From positions 1 to 47,942 of the forward strand of contig JAFGTT010000002.1 in assembly GCA_016933955.1 (NCBI GenBank): a DNA stretch of 47,942 bases, in the 5' to 3' direction. Position 1 is the first letter of the stretch; each line of letters starts with the position of its first letter. Under the pieces are notes generated by a model. That model had not been told where the DNA came from. It saw nothing but the letters and a program-made list of their open reading frames with translations, and did no database searches. The DNA is from Candidatus Zixiibacteriota bacterium. Its GTDB lineage: Bacteria > Zixibacteria > MSB-5A5 > GN15 > PGXB01. The position numbers and the translations under genes are program-made. This document shows positions 1-8,484 of this stretch, piece after piece.

Positions 1-1506
1 GGCATCGGCCTGATCCTGGTTGGTCACATCCGGGCAGTTGTCGCAGGCATCGCCAAAAGTATCCTCATCGGAATTGACCTGATCCTCATTGGCCACATCA
101 GGGCAGTTATCACAGGCATTTCCCCAACTGTCCGTATCCGAGTTTTCCTGCCCGGGATTGGCCACCGCCAGGCAATTGTCGCAGGCATCGCCCACCGTAT
201 CACTGTCGCCATCGGCCTGATCGGGATTGGTTACGGTCGGGCAATTATCGCAGGCATTGCCATACTCATCGCTGTCGGAATTCTGCTGATCGGTATTGGG
301 GGTGCTGATACAATTGTCACATATATCCCCGACATCGTCGCCATCGCCATCTTCCTGAAGCGGATTGACATCATCGGGGCAATTGTCACAGGCATTACCC
401 AGTTCGTCATTGTCATTATCGAGCTGATCCTGATTGGCCACATCCGGACAATTATCGCATAGATCGCCGACATCATCATTATCCACATCATCCTGCTCCG
501 GATTGTAATCGGTTGGACAATTGTCGCAGACATTACCGACCTGATCGAAATCGCCGTCGGCCTGATCATTATTGGCGACACCGGGACAATTATCGCAGGC
601 GTCACCATAATTATCGCCATCGGCATTCTCCTGCAATGGATTATATATCGATATACAGTTATCGCAGGCATTACCGACCCCATCACCATCGTTATCCTGT
701 TGATTGGGATTATATGTCGACGGGCAATTATCCACATCCGCACAATAACCATCGCCGTCGGCATCGTTATCGGGGTCATACGGACATTCATCGCAGACAT
801 CGCCGATATCATCTTCATCGACATCATCCTGATCGGGATTGGCTATCATGGGACAATTGTCAGCGGCGTTGGGAATACCATCACAGTCATAATCATTTAC
901 GCAACCGATTGTCCAGCAATGCGGCCCGTAAAACGGATAATTGGAGCCATCCGGTTCAAACAACCAGTCAAATTTTCCGGGAGGCTCCACATTGGGAACA
1001 CTGCAGGAATCGATACAGAACGTCCCGGCATCATCGATTTTAAAGGCAAACCGAAAATACAATTGCTCGCCGAGATCGGTCGGCCAGCCGGTTGTCGAGG
1101 CCACGGTGTTATTAAAGGTGTCCGGCAGATTTCCATCCCAGCCAAAACCCCACAGATCAAATACAAAATTCCAGAAGGTATTGAAATCATTGACAATAAG
1201 AATGGAACTGTCATTATAGCTGACGGCCGGGTAGGTGGGTGTCTTGGCGCTGAAACCCTGCACATTCCAGTGCTGGGCATAAGTGATACTCTGATCCGGA
1301 CTATAAAAGTACAAAGGCCAGCTGTAACCGGAATGCTGGAAACCATCATTGTTGTTCATGTAAATGTCGATGGTAAAAGGAACCCCGACTTCCAGAACAC
1401 CGGGATCGATTTCCGGATCGGCTTCAACTCGGAAGGTTATGGCGTTGGCTTGTCCGGCTATCAGAATTAAAGCGGCCAAGACAAGAAGGAGCGAAATAGG
1501 TTTCAT
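1..1506 (-). CDS. Secreted thrombospondin type 3 repeat protein, 5' part (runs off window)
   Basis: The minus-strand frame is open from an ATG at 1506 to base 1, giving at least 502 codons with no stop; the C-terminus lies outside the window. A GGAGGG Shine-Dalgarno site (1512-1517) sets the start. Residues 1-22 are a typical signal peptide ending in QANA. Residues 23 to about 200 look like a beta-rich domain (VGVPFTIDIYM near its start), loosely cohesin-like, which I cannot assign firmly. From about residue 202 come 12 thrombospondin type 3 repeats and the start of a 13th. Regular units are 23 residues (69 bp) with the pattern DNCPxxxNxDQxDxDxDxxGxxC, except one short irregular unit, DECPYDPDNDADGDGYC. 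Such repeats bind calcium through their Asp side chains and the Cys form disulfides, so the protein should act outside the cytoplasm. A surface or adhesive role is inference; the missing C-terminus may hold a sorting signal. Confidence 0.85.
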   Translation of the reverse strand, partial: MKPISLLLVLAALILIAGQANAITFRVEADPEIDPGVLEVGVPFTIDIYMNNNDGFQHSGYSWPLYFYSPDQSITYAQHWNVQGFSAKTPTYPAVSYNDSSILIVNDFNTFWNFVFDLWGFGWDGNLPDTFNNTVASTTGWPTDLGEQLYFRFAFKIDDAGTFCIDSCSVPNVEPPGKFDWLFEPDGSNYPFYGPHCWTIGCVNDYDCDGIPNAADNCPMIANPDQDDVDEDDIGDVCDECPYDPDNDADGDGYCADVDNCPSTYNPNQQDNDGDGVGNACDNCISIYNPLQENADGDNYGDACDNCPGVANNDQADGDFDQVGNVCDNCPTDYNPEQDDVDNDDVGDLCDNCPDVANQDQLDNDNDELGNACDNCPDDVNPLQEDGDGDDVGDICDNCISTPNTDQQNSDSDEYGNACDNCPTVTNPDQADGDSDTVGDACDNCLAVANPGQENSDTDSWGNACDNCPDVANEDQVNSDEDTFGDACDNCPDVTNQDQADA

Positions 1507-1737
1507 CAAATCCCTCCTTGGGCTGTGATAGGTTAGTACTATTATTTTCAGGCGGTTTGCTTTATTTTATAAGTCAATTATTTATAGCCTGATGCCCATC
1601 GGGAACCCTTTACCCCCTCTGATGTGATTAAAATAAAAAAACCTCCCAGTTATATTATAATATAAATCCAAAACTATGTTTCTGTCAAGCAGAAAATGGT
1701 ATAATACGGGAAGAAACGGAGTTTTGATTATTGATAT

Positions 1738-1757
1738 ATTGGAATTGTTATTCCAAT
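1738..1757. repeat. Perfect inverted repeat ATTGGAAT-TGTT-ATTCCAAT
   Basis: The two 8-bp arms (1738-1745 and 1750-1757) are exact complements around a 4-base spacer, and lie between two divergent promoters. It could be a regulator-binding site or a small hairpin. No long T-run follows, so it is not a good intrinsic terminator. It does not match a binding site I recognise. Confidence 0.4.
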
Positions 1758-1952
1758 TATTGTATTACACGTCACACGCAGAAATCCGTCCCCGGTCACA
1801 GGATTATTCCAAACCGTAAATGAAAGAGGGATTTGTTTTCCCCGCCCCCCTTAATCAGAATCCGGATCCTCGTATATCATTTAATCATAATAACTTATCG
1901 GGAATGTCGGGATCGTTGACGAATTCAAATATTCAGCCTGGGAACTTTTTAC

Positions 1953-1981
1953 TTTACTTTTATGTATAGTATTCGTATGTT
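1953..1981 (+). promoter_or_regulatory. Possible promoter of the suf operon
   Basis: TTTACT (1953-1958) and TATGTT (1976-1981) are 17 bases apart and end 28 bases before the Rrf2 start. Both hexamers are imperfect matches to the sigma70 consensus. A nearby TATAGT (1965-1970) is an alternative -10. Weak evidence. Confidence 0.3.
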
Positions 1982-2009
1982 ATTAAAAGGCCTGCTATAA
2001 GGATAAGTT

Positions 2010-2501
2010 ATGAAGATTACAGCATTAGAAGAATACGGCCTCCGGTGTATGTTGCAATTCGCCATAAGCGATAACGGCAAACCACTGACCCTTCCTGAAG
2101 TCAGTACAAAGGAAGGTCTATCTATTCCCTACACCGGAAAGCTCCTGATGATTTTAAAACAGGCCGGGCTTCTCAAGGCCATGCGCGGTCGCAACGGCGG
2201 TTATGTCCTGGCCAGACCCGCCACCGAAATGATGCTGGGTGAAATTTTCCGGGTGCTTGGCGATCGCTTCTACGGTCCGCATCACTGCCGGAGATACAGC
2301 GGCAATAGCGATGCCTGTGTTCACGACCAGGATTGCACCGTTCGTAATATATGGAATACTTTCGACCGCTTTATTAGCGGCATTCTCAATAAAGTCACCC
2401 TGGCCGATCTGGCGGCCGGCAATCTGAATTTCGTCGGAGCCTTGAATCCCATTCTCGATACCAGACTGCCGGACCGGACAATCCGGGGAAATAGATCCTG
2501 A
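2010..2501 (+). CDS. Rrf2-family regulator, IscR/SufR-like, of the suf operon
   Basis: The 163-residue protein begins MKITALEEYGLRCML, the typical Rrf2 winged-helix start, with the wing near RGRNGGYVLARP (59-70). Three cysteines, C93, C103 and C109 (contexts HHCRR, DACVH, QDCTV), sit where IscR holds its [2Fe-2S] cluster (Cys92, 98 and 104 in E. coli), although the first spacing is longer. It is the first gene of the suf cluster, 39 bases before sufC. From the family, it probably senses Fe-S status through a bound cluster and represses or adjusts suf transcription, including its own. An AAGGAT ribosome-binding site (1999-2004) supports the start. That it binds a cluster is inferred from the Cys pattern; the exact subfamily is not settled. 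Confidence 0.88.
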   Translation: MKITALEEYGLRCMLQFAISDNGKPLTLPEVSTKEGLSIPYTGKLLMILKQAGLLKAMRGRNGGYVLARPATEMMLGEIFRVLGDRFYGPHHCRRYSGNSDACVHDQDCTVRNIWNTFDRFISGILNKVTLADLAAGNLNFVGALNPILDTRLPDRTIRGNRS

Positions 2502-2540
2502 GTAAATTATGATTGTGATTCCAATAATAATGAGGTAATT

Positions 2541-3314
2541 ATGACGGCAACAAAGAAGATATTATCGGTCATAAATGTCCACGTTGAGGTGGAAGGTAAA
2601 GAAGTCGTCCGGGGTGTTTCCCTTGAAATTCACCAGAACGAGAAACATGCCCTGATGGGCCCCAACGGTTCCGGTAAATCCAGCCTGGCCAACGCCCTGG
2701 CTGGACATCCCAACTATACCATTACTTCCGGAGAGGTTCATCTTAACGGTAAAAATCTGCTGGAAATGGATGCCACCGAACGGGCGCTGGCCGGTCTTTT
2801 TCTGGGATTTCAGTACCCGCTTGCAATCCCCGGGGTCTCGGTGGCCAATTTCCTGCGGGCGGCCATTAAAGCCCGGGAAGGAGAAAAATCGCCCGCCCTC
2901 AAAAACTTTCGCAAAGATTTAAAAGAGCAATTCGAGCGCCTGGAAATCGACAAGGCCTTTGCCACCCGCTATGTCAACGATGGTTTCTCCGGCGGCGAAA
3001 AAAAACGGCTGGAAATTCTGCAGATGGCCATGCTGAAACCAACCATGGCAATTCTTGATGAAACCGATTCGGGACTCGATATTGACGCTCTTAAGATAGT
3101 CTCCCGCGGTATTAATGAATCGGCCCGGCCCGATGGCGCCGTTCTCCTGGTGACCCATTACCAGCGCCTGCTCAACTATGTCAAACCTGATAGGGTGCAT
3201 GTTATGATAAAGGGACGGATTGTCCGGGCCGGAGGTCCGGAACTCGCTTTGCAACTTGAAGATCAGGGTTATGATTGGCTTCATTCCGAGGCCATCGAGG
3301 AAGTCGGGGTGTAA
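2541..3314 (+). CDS. sufC: SufC, Fe-S cluster assembly ATPase
   Basis: The 257-residue ABC-type ATPase has a Walker A motif GPNGSGKSS (40-48), a Q-loop region in [17 protein letters not shown], the signature [14 protein letters not shown] and a Walker B stretch [13 protein letters not shown]. The DETDSGLD form and the PLAIPG segment are typical of SufC rather than of transport ATPases. In the SufBCD scaffold, SufC binds SufB and SufD in the cytoplasm, and ATP hydrolysis drives the conformational change needed for cluster assembly. Length is normal for the family (about 250). The stop falls 2 bases before the sufB ATG, indicating tight coupling. Confident assignment. Confidence 0.97.
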   Translation: MTATKKILSVINVHVEVEGKEVVRGVSLEIHQNEKHALMGPNGSGKSSLANALAGHPNYTITSGEVHLNGKNLLEMDATERALAGLFLGFQYPLAIPGVSVANFLRAAIKAREGEKSPALKNFRKDLKEQFERLEIDKAFATRYVNDGFSGGEKKRLEILQMAMLKPTMAILDETDSGLDIDALKIVSRGINESARPDGAVLLVTHYQRLLNYVKPDRVHVMIKGRIVRAGGPELALQLEDQGYDWLHSEAIEEVGV

Positions 3315-3316
3315 GT

Positions 3317-4747
3317 ATGAGTGAGGTTTTGAAAAAAAACGCCGGTATTGCCGATATCGGCGATAATTATGCCGAAAAATACGGTTTCCACGATCCCGAG
3401 GAGTATTTCCACAAGGGGGCCAAGGGCCTCAATCATGAAGTCGTCGAAATGATCTCCCGCATGAAACAGGAACCGGACTGGATGCGTGATTTCCGGCACC
3501 GGGCCTTAGATACTTTTCTGGCCAAACCGATGCCTCGCTGGGGAAATACCGAAATTCTCAATGCCATCGATTTTGACAATATTTACTACTATATCAAACC
3601 AATCGAAAAACGCGGCGAATCATGGGAAGATGTTCCTGAATATATCAAGAACACCTTTGAAAAACTGGGTATCCCCGAAGCCGAACGCAAATTTCTGGCC
3701 GGGGTTTCGGCCCAGTATGAATCGGAAGTGGTGTATCATTCCTTCAAGGAAGACCTGGAAAAACAGGGCGTGATTTTTCTTGACATGGACAGCGGCTTAA
3801 AGCAACACCCCGAACTCGTTAAAAAATATTTTTCCACCGTTATACCCATGGCCGACAACAAATTTGCCGCCCTCAATTCGGCCGTCTGGTCGGGCGGTTC
3901 ATTCATTTATGTCCCGCCGGGAATTGATGTAAAGATCCCGCTCCAGGCCTATTTCCGGATTAACGCCGAAAACATGGGCCAGTTCGAACGAACCCTGATT
4001 ATCGCCGATAAAGGTTCCCGGGTGCATTATATCGAGGGATGTACGGCTCCGGTTTACAGTTCCAATTCGCTCCATTCGGCGGTCGTGGAACTGATCGCCC
4101 TGGATGGTGCTTATATCCGCTATACCACCATCCAGAACTGGGCGCATAATATTCTCAACCTGGTCACCAAGCGGGCGGTGGCACACAGCCATGCCACCGT
4201 GGAATGGGTTGATGGAAATATCGGTTCCAGACTGACCATGAAATACCCCTGTGTCTATCTGGTCGGTCAGGGAGCTCGAGGCGAAATTCTTTCCATTGCC
4301 TTCGCCGGAAAGAACCAGCATCAGGATGCCGGGGCCAAAGTTATCCACGCCGCTCCCGACACCAGTTCCCGGATCACTTCCAAATCGATCTCCAAGGCCG
4401 GTGGACGAGCTTCGTACCGCGGCCTGGCCAAGGTCTATCCCGGCGCCGAAAACAGCAAAATCTCCGTAGAGTGTGATGCTCTGTTAATTGATGACGCCTC
4501 GCGTTCCGATACCTACCCGACCATGGAAATCGATGCCGATAACGTTCGGATCGAACATGAAGCCCGGGTCAGTAAAGTGGCCGAGGAACAGATTTTTTAT
4601 CTGACCAGCCGGGGATTATCCGAAGATGAAGCCCGTCTGCTGATAATCAATGGTTTTATCGAACCGTTTACCAAAGAACTGCCGATGGAATACGCCGTTG
4701 AGCTGAACCGATTGATTGAACTCGAAATGGAAGGATCGGTCGGCTGA
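3317..4747 (+). CDS. sufB: SufB, Fe-S cluster scaffold subunit
   Basis: SufB is the core scaffold of the SufBCD complex on which Fe-S clusters are built. The 476-residue product starts [15 protein letters not shown]; a longer in-frame reading from 3275 lies inside sufC and is rejected. Family hallmarks include [53 protein letters not shown] and the C-terminal [11 protein letters not shown], where the Cys corresponds to the conserved SufB cysteine used for sulfur transfer and cluster assembly (Cys405 in E. coli). Gene order C-B-D matches many bacterial suf clusters. Length agrees with other SufB proteins (about 470-495). No defect seen. Confidence 0.97.
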   Translation: MSEVLKKNAGIADIGDNYAEKYGFHDPEEYFHKGAKGLNHEVVEMISRMKQEPDWMRDFRHRALDTFLAKPMPRWGNTEILNAIDFDNIYYYIKPIEKRGESWEDVPEYIKNTFEKLGIPEAERKFLAGVSAQYESEVVYHSFKEDLEKQGVIFLDMDSGLKQHPELVKKYFSTVIPMADNKFAALNSAVWSGGSFIYVPPGIDVKIPLQAYFRINAENMGQFERTLIIADKGSRVHYIEGCTAPVYSSNSLHSAVVELIALDGAYIRYTTIQNWAHNILNLVTKRAVAHSHATVEWVDGNIGSRLTMKYPCVYLVGQGARGEILSIAFAGKNQHQDAGAKVIHAAPDTSSRITSKSISKAGGRASYRGLAKVYPGAENSKISVECDALLIDDASRSDTYPTMEIDADNVRIEHEARVSKVAEEQIFYLTSRGLSEDEARLLIINGFIEPFTKELPMEYAVELNRLIELEMEGSVG

Positions 4748-4781
4748 GGACCGATCCTGGTAAAAAGATTGAGGAGCTGTA

Positions 4782-6071
4782 ATGGCAACTAAAACGACCG
4801 CATTTAGAAAAGCCTCTGATAAAGAATCAAAATGGCTTTACAATAAACGCAAAAACGACTGGGCCGCATATCTCGAGAGTAATCTTCCCGACCGGGTGGT
4901 CCATCTCTGGAAATATACTGACCCGGCCCAATTTCTTCTCGATAACCAGCATAAAATATCCACTAATCACTCGGTTCAATCCAATTTATCCGGTCTGGAC
5001 AAAGACCTGCTAAAAGCCGAATTCGCCGGTTACGGTTACAACCGCCCCGACCTCATGACGATCGCCATGTTGAATCCCGAATTGAATGAAACCGGGATTA
5101 TATTCAAAGACCTCAACACGGCTGTCTTTGAAAACGAAAACCTGGTCGGTAACCATCTGGGTCATCTTATCGGAAGTGATTTCGGGAAATTCGAGGCCAT
5201 GAATTCCGCCCTTTGGAATTCGGGCTTGTTTCTTTATATTCCCGATAATACCATTATCGAAAAACCGATTCAATTGCATCGTCACCCGGTCGGAGCGGCA
5301 ACATTTTTAAGATTATTGGTCATCGTCGGAAAGAACGCCGAAGTCACCCTGATTGACGATTATCATGGTCAGATTACCGAGGGCGAGGGCTTACTCAACA
5401 GTGCCGTGGAAATTTTCGCCGGAGCCGCATCGCGAGTCCGTTATGCCAACCTGCAACGTCTGCCGCACAATTGCCGTGCCTATATCACCTATCGTTCGCG
5501 CGTTGATCATGGTGCCAATATTTTCTCGGCCCTCGGCGCTCTGGGCGGTTCGGTATCCAAGGTCAACACCGGAACCGTTCTCAATGGCCGCGGATCCGAA
5601 AGCCGTATCGCCGGAATCGTCTTTGGCGGCAAAGATCAGCATTTCGATTACCATACCCTCCATGAACACCGGGCCGATGAATCGTTTTCCAATATCGATT
5701 TCAGGGTCATTTTGAAAGATAAAGCGGTTTCGGCTTACACCGGTCTGATAAAAATCGACGAACAGGCTCGTAATTGTGAAGCCTACCAAATCAATCGTAA
5801 CCTGCTTCTCAATCCGGGAACGAAAGCAGAATCCATCCCGGAGCTTGAAATTCTCAATGATCAGGTTCGCTGTACTCACGGAGCCACTATGGGTCCGATC
5901 GATCCCGAGATGCTTTTTTATCTCAGAAGTCGGGGTATTTCCAATCAGGAAGCAGTTAAAACCGTGGTCTCCGGTTTTGTCGAACCGATGATCAATGAGC
6001 TTCCGGAATCACTCCGGGAAACTCTCAGGAATATGGTGGTCGGCAAGCTGACCGGAGAAGATAATGACTGA
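4782..6071 (+). CDS. sufD: SufD, Fe-S cluster assembly scaffold partner
   Basis: The 429-residue protein is a SufB/SufD-fold beta-helix protein. It shares with SufB the segments VHYIEG-like/RVRYANLQRLPHN, GGKDQHFDYHTLHEH and EAYQINRNLLLNPGTKAESIPELEI. The late motif CTHGATMGPID holds the His that corresponds to the conserved SufD histidine (His360 in E. coli). SufD pairs with SufB and is needed for iron acquisition by the scaffold. It starts 34 bases after sufB with a GAGGAG ribosome-binding site, and its last 8 bases overlap the next gene, indicating translational coupling. Confidence 0.95.
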   Translation: MATKTTAFRKASDKESKWLYNKRKNDWAAYLESNLPDRVVHLWKYTDPAQFLLDNQHKISTNHSVQSNLSGLDKDLLKAEFAGYGYNRPDLMTIAMLNPELNETGIIFKDLNTAVFENENLVGNHLGHLIGSDFGKFEAMNSALWNSGLFLYIPDNTIIEKPIQLHRHPVGAATFLRLLVIVGKNAEVTLIDDYHGQITEGEGLLNSAVEIFAGAASRVRYANLQRLPHNCRAYITYRSRVDHGANIFSALGALGGSVSKVNTGTVLNGRGSESRIAGIVFGGKDQHFDYHTLHEHRADESFSNIDFRVILKDKAVSAYTGLIKIDEQARNCEAYQINRNLLLNPGTKAESIPELEILNDQVRCTHGATMGPIDPEMLFYLRSRGISNQEAVKTVVSGFVEPMINELPESLRETLRNMVVGKLTGEDND

Positions 6072-6384
6072 GGAATATATCAGGGTCTGCCGCCTCGATG
6101 ACCTGCAGGAAGCCCGGACCAGGGTCTTCGAGATCGGCGGTAAACAACTGCTGGTCGCCCGGGAAAAAGACCAGGTCTATATAATCGACAATACCTGCAC
6201 CCATGACAACGGCATCATCGGTGACGGTAAAGTCATTCAGGGCGAGGTTCAGTGTCCGCGCCATGGGGCGCGGTTCGATATCAAAACCGGACGGGCCATG
6301 CAACTGCCGGCCATAATGGATATCAAAACCTATAAAACCATGGTTGTAAATGGCGATGTCATGGTATCGCTGAAACGATATTGA
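6064..6384 (+). CDS. Rieske-type [2Fe-2S] ferredoxin within the suf operon
   Basis: The 106-residue protein carries the Rieske ligand pattern C-x-H (C45, H47 in TCTHDNG) and C-x2-H (C64, H67 in QCPRHGARFD), with 16 residues between. Size and lack of other domains match small NirD-like or dioxygenase-ferredoxin proteins. It overlaps sufD by 8 bases and precedes sufS, so it is expressed with the suf machinery. Similar Rieske genes occur beside suf genes in other bacteria, but their job is not settled. Plausible roles are supplying electrons to cluster assembly (for example persulfide reduction) or acting as a target or sensor of assembly; both are inference. A link to a ring-hydroxylating dioxygenase is unlikely because no oxygenase gene is nearby. 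Confidence 0.9.
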   Translation: MTEEYIRVCRLDDLQEARTRVFEIGGKQLLVAREKDQVYIIDNTCTHDNGIIGDGKVIQGEVQCPRHGARFDIKTGRAMQLPAIMDIKTYKTMVVNGDVMVSLKRY

Positions 6385-6410
6385 CGCATATAAAACCGGA
6401 ATAATTTTTT

Positions 6411-7682
6411 ATGCATACGATAACCAAATCCAGGGCTACTGTTAATCGGAATAAATTCGATCCGGCCCTAATAAAAAGGGATTTCCCGATTCTGCAGAGG
6501 AAAATCAACGGCCACCGGCTGGTCTATCTTGACAGCGCCGCCACCACCCAGAAACCGATCTCGGTGTTGAAATCTCTCGATGATTATTATCGGGCGCACA
6601 ACGCCAATGTTCACCGGGGGTTGCATACCCTTGCCGAGGAAGCGACCTTGGCCTTCGAGACCACCCGCGAAAAAACCGCGCAATTCATCGGCGGAGTTAA
6701 ATCCGAGGAAATCATCTACACCCGTAACGCCACCGAGGCCATCAATATGGTCGCTCAATCCTGGGGCCGGGCCAACATAAAAAAAGGGGATCGCATCGTT
6801 ACCACCCATATGGAGCATCATGCCAATCTCATCCCCTGGATAATCCTCGCCCGCGATACCGGGGCTGAATTGCAATATATCCCGATTGACAACGATGGTT
6901 TCCTGGTGCTGGATCATCTTGAGGACATCATCGATACCCGCACCCGGCTGGTGGCCCTGACCCAGATGTCGAATGTCCTCGGGACCATTAATCCGGCTGA
7001 TAGAATCATCGACCTGGCTCACCGGCGCGGCGCCCTGGTCTTAATCGACGGCGCTCAAAGTGTCCCCCATATGCCGGTTAATGCTGTCGAATTGGATACC
7101 GATTTCCTGGCCTTCTCGGCCCATAAAATGCTCGGGCCAACCGGAATCGGAATCCTCTATGGGAAAAAAGAAATTCTGGAAAGCATGGAGCCGGTTCAGT
7201 ACGGCGGCGAGATGATCAGTGCCGTCACCTTCGAATCCGCCACCTGGGCCGATCTGCCTTACAAATTCGAAGCCGGAACACCCAATATTGCCGATGCCGC
7301 CGCCTTCTCCCCCGCTCTGGATTATCTGATCAACCTGGGCATGGAAAATATCCGCCGACATGAAATGGAATTGACTGCTTACGCTTTGGAAAAACTCGCC
7401 AGTTTGAAACATATCGAAGTTTTCGGACCCAAAAATCCCGAACTTCGAGGCGGAGCCATTTCGTTCATCGATTCTGCTATCCACCCCCACGATCTGGCCC
7501 AGTACCTTGATTCGTACGGAATCGCCATCCGGGCCGGACACCACTGCGCTCAGCCCCTGGCTCGTTTGCTGGGTGTCTCATCCACGGCCCGCGCCAGTTT
7601 TTACATTTACAATACCCTCGATGATATCGATACCATGGTGGAGGCTCTCAAAGAGGCCCGGAGGTATTTTGGTCATGTCTGA
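6411..7682 (+). CDS. sufS: SufS, group II cysteine desulfurase
   Basis: This PLP enzyme takes sulfur from L-cysteine, leaving alanine and an enzyme persulfide for cluster assembly. In the 423-residue sequence, the PLP-binding Lys is K239 (FSAHKMLGPTG) and the catalytic Cys is C379 (RAGHHCAQPL), followed by the SufS-type ASFYIYNT segment. The short active-site loop (no long Cys-loop insertion) and the VYLDSAATTQKP start place it in group II (SufS) rather than IscS. SufU, encoded next, is the usual sulfur acceptor for such enzymes. The N-terminal 20 residues are a slightly long lead, so a later start is possible, though no better site was seen. The end overlaps sufU by 8 bases. Confidence 0.96.
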   Translation: MHTITKSRATVNRNKFDPALIKRDFPILQRKINGHRLVYLDSAATTQKPISVLKSLDDYYRAHNANVHRGLHTLAEEATLAFETTREKTAQFIGGVKSEEIIYTRNATEAINMVAQSWGRANIKKGDRIVTTHMEHHANLIPWIILARDTGAELQYIPIDNDGFLVLDHLEDIIDTRTRLVALTQMSNVLGTINPADRIIDLAHRRGALVLIDGAQSVPHMPVNAVELDTDFLAFSAHKMLGPTGIGILYGKKEILESMEPVQYGGEMISAVTFESATWADLPYKFEAGTPNIADAAAFSPALDYLINLGMENIRRHEMELTAYALEKLASLKHIEVFGPKNPELRGGAISFIDSAIHPHDLAQYLDSYGIAIRAGHHCAQPLARLLGVSSTARASFYIYNTLDDIDTMVEALKEARRYFGHV

Positions 7683-8142
7683 AAATCTGGCTGATCTCTA
7701 CCGCGATATCCTGATGGAGCATTACCGCTATCCCCGGGGACATAATCTGGTAAGGCATCCCGACTATATCAACCAGGGGCATAATCCGGTCTGCGGCGAT
7801 GAAATCGAAATAAAAGTAAAAATGGACGGCGATAAAGTTAAGCATGTTTATGTCAATTGTGTCGGATGTGCCATATCGGTAGCCTCCGGTTCCATGCTGG
7901 CGGAAATCATTGAGGGGAAGACTATTCCCGAGGTCAAACATATCGCCGCAATTATAAAAGCCATGCTAAAGGGCGAGGAATATGACCCCGGAGATCTCGA
8001 TCTGGGCGATCTGGAAGCTCTCCGGGGGGTCAAGAAATTCCCGGTCCGTATCAAATGCGCCCTGCTGTCTTGGACTACTCTGATCGATGCCCTTGAGGCC
8101 GGTGAGATCGGTCATCCGGCAATGCCTTCATCGATAGAGTGA
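7675..8142 (+). CDS. sufU: SufU, zinc-dependent sulfurtransferase
   Basis: SufU accepts sulfur from SufS by a zinc-assisted ligand swap. The 155-residue product starts MSENLADLYRDILMEHYRYP, where the ATG overlaps the sufS stop by 8 bases; a longer frame beginning inside sufS is rejected. The zinc-site ligands expected for SufU are present: C40 and D42 (NPVCGDE), C65 (VGCAIS) and C128 (RIKCALLSW). The insertion between the second and third Cys (around PEVKHIAAIIKAMLKGE) separates SufU from IscU. Its position directly after sufS matches Firmicute and mycobacterial suf operons. Confidence 0.94.
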   Translation: MSENLADLYRDILMEHYRYPRGHNLVRHPDYINQGHNPVCGDEIEIKVKMDGDKVKHVYVNCVGCAISVASGSMLAEIIEGKTIPEVKHIAAIIKAMLKGEEYDPGDLDLGDLEALRGVKKFPVRIKCALLSWTTLIDALEAGEIGHPAMPSSIE

Positions 8143-8145
8143 ATT

Positions 8146-8454
8146 ATGAAACTGACTCGCGAGTTGATCCTGGAACATATCAGCCCGATTGAAGATCCCG
8201 AAATGCATATCGGACTGGTCGATCTGGGTTTGATTTATGATGTCGATATAAAAAAAGACGGCGTGGTCAATGTTACCATGACCCTGACCTCGCCGGTCTG
8301 CCCGATTGGACCGGAACTTTCCATGATGGTGCAGAAAAAAATCGAGGAACTTGAGGGAGTCACCGATGTCAATGTTTATATTGTTTTCGACCCGCCCTGG
8401 GACCCGGCGGAGATGGCCTCTGATGAGGCTAAGGATGAACTGGGGATCTGGTAA
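8146..8454 (+). CDS. sufT: SufT/MIP18-family (DUF59) Fe-S maturation factor
   Basis: The 102-residue protein belongs to the DUF59/MIP18 (PaaD-like) family: the IEDPEMHIGLVDLGLIYDV start and the TSPVCPIGPEL motif, with its conserved Cys, are diagnostic. SufT proteins help deliver or mature Fe-S clusters on client proteins. The ATG lies 3 bases after the sufU stop, so it is the last gene of the operon. No terminator is obvious in the 30 bases before the convergent gene ending at 8485. Its exact step is not known; the association is by family and operon. Confidence 0.9.
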   Translation: MKLTRELILEHISPIEDPEMHIGLVDLGLIYDVDIKKDGVVNVTMTLTSPVCPIGPELSMMVQKKIEELEGVTDVNVYIVFDPPWDPAEMASDEAKDELGIW

Positions 8455-8484
8455 GTATGGTCTCTTTGATTCGTCCTGACATTT

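Larger units (their letters stand above)
1507..2009. other. Intergenic region between the divergent secreted protein and the suf operon
   Basis: This AT-rich stretch of about 500 bases separates two divergently transcribed units and should hold promoters for both. I see no credible open reading frame or RNA gene. It contains a perfect inverted repeat (1738-1757, listed separately) and a weak sigma70-like promoter just before the Rrf2 gene. Confidence 0.6.

Noticed and set aside
231-1470. Long frames at 231-827 (-), 513-1043 (+) and 700-1470 (+)
   Set aside because: They are side effects of the periodic, Asp-rich thrombospondin repeats of the real minus-strand gene; compositions are repetitive (Met/Ile or His/Arg) and no ribosome-binding sites are present.
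3275-3316. Longer SufB start
   Set aside because: It lies inside sufC; the ATG at 3317 begins the family-typical sequence.
7507-7674. Longer SufU reading frame
   Set aside because: The extra part lies inside sufS and does not resemble SufU.
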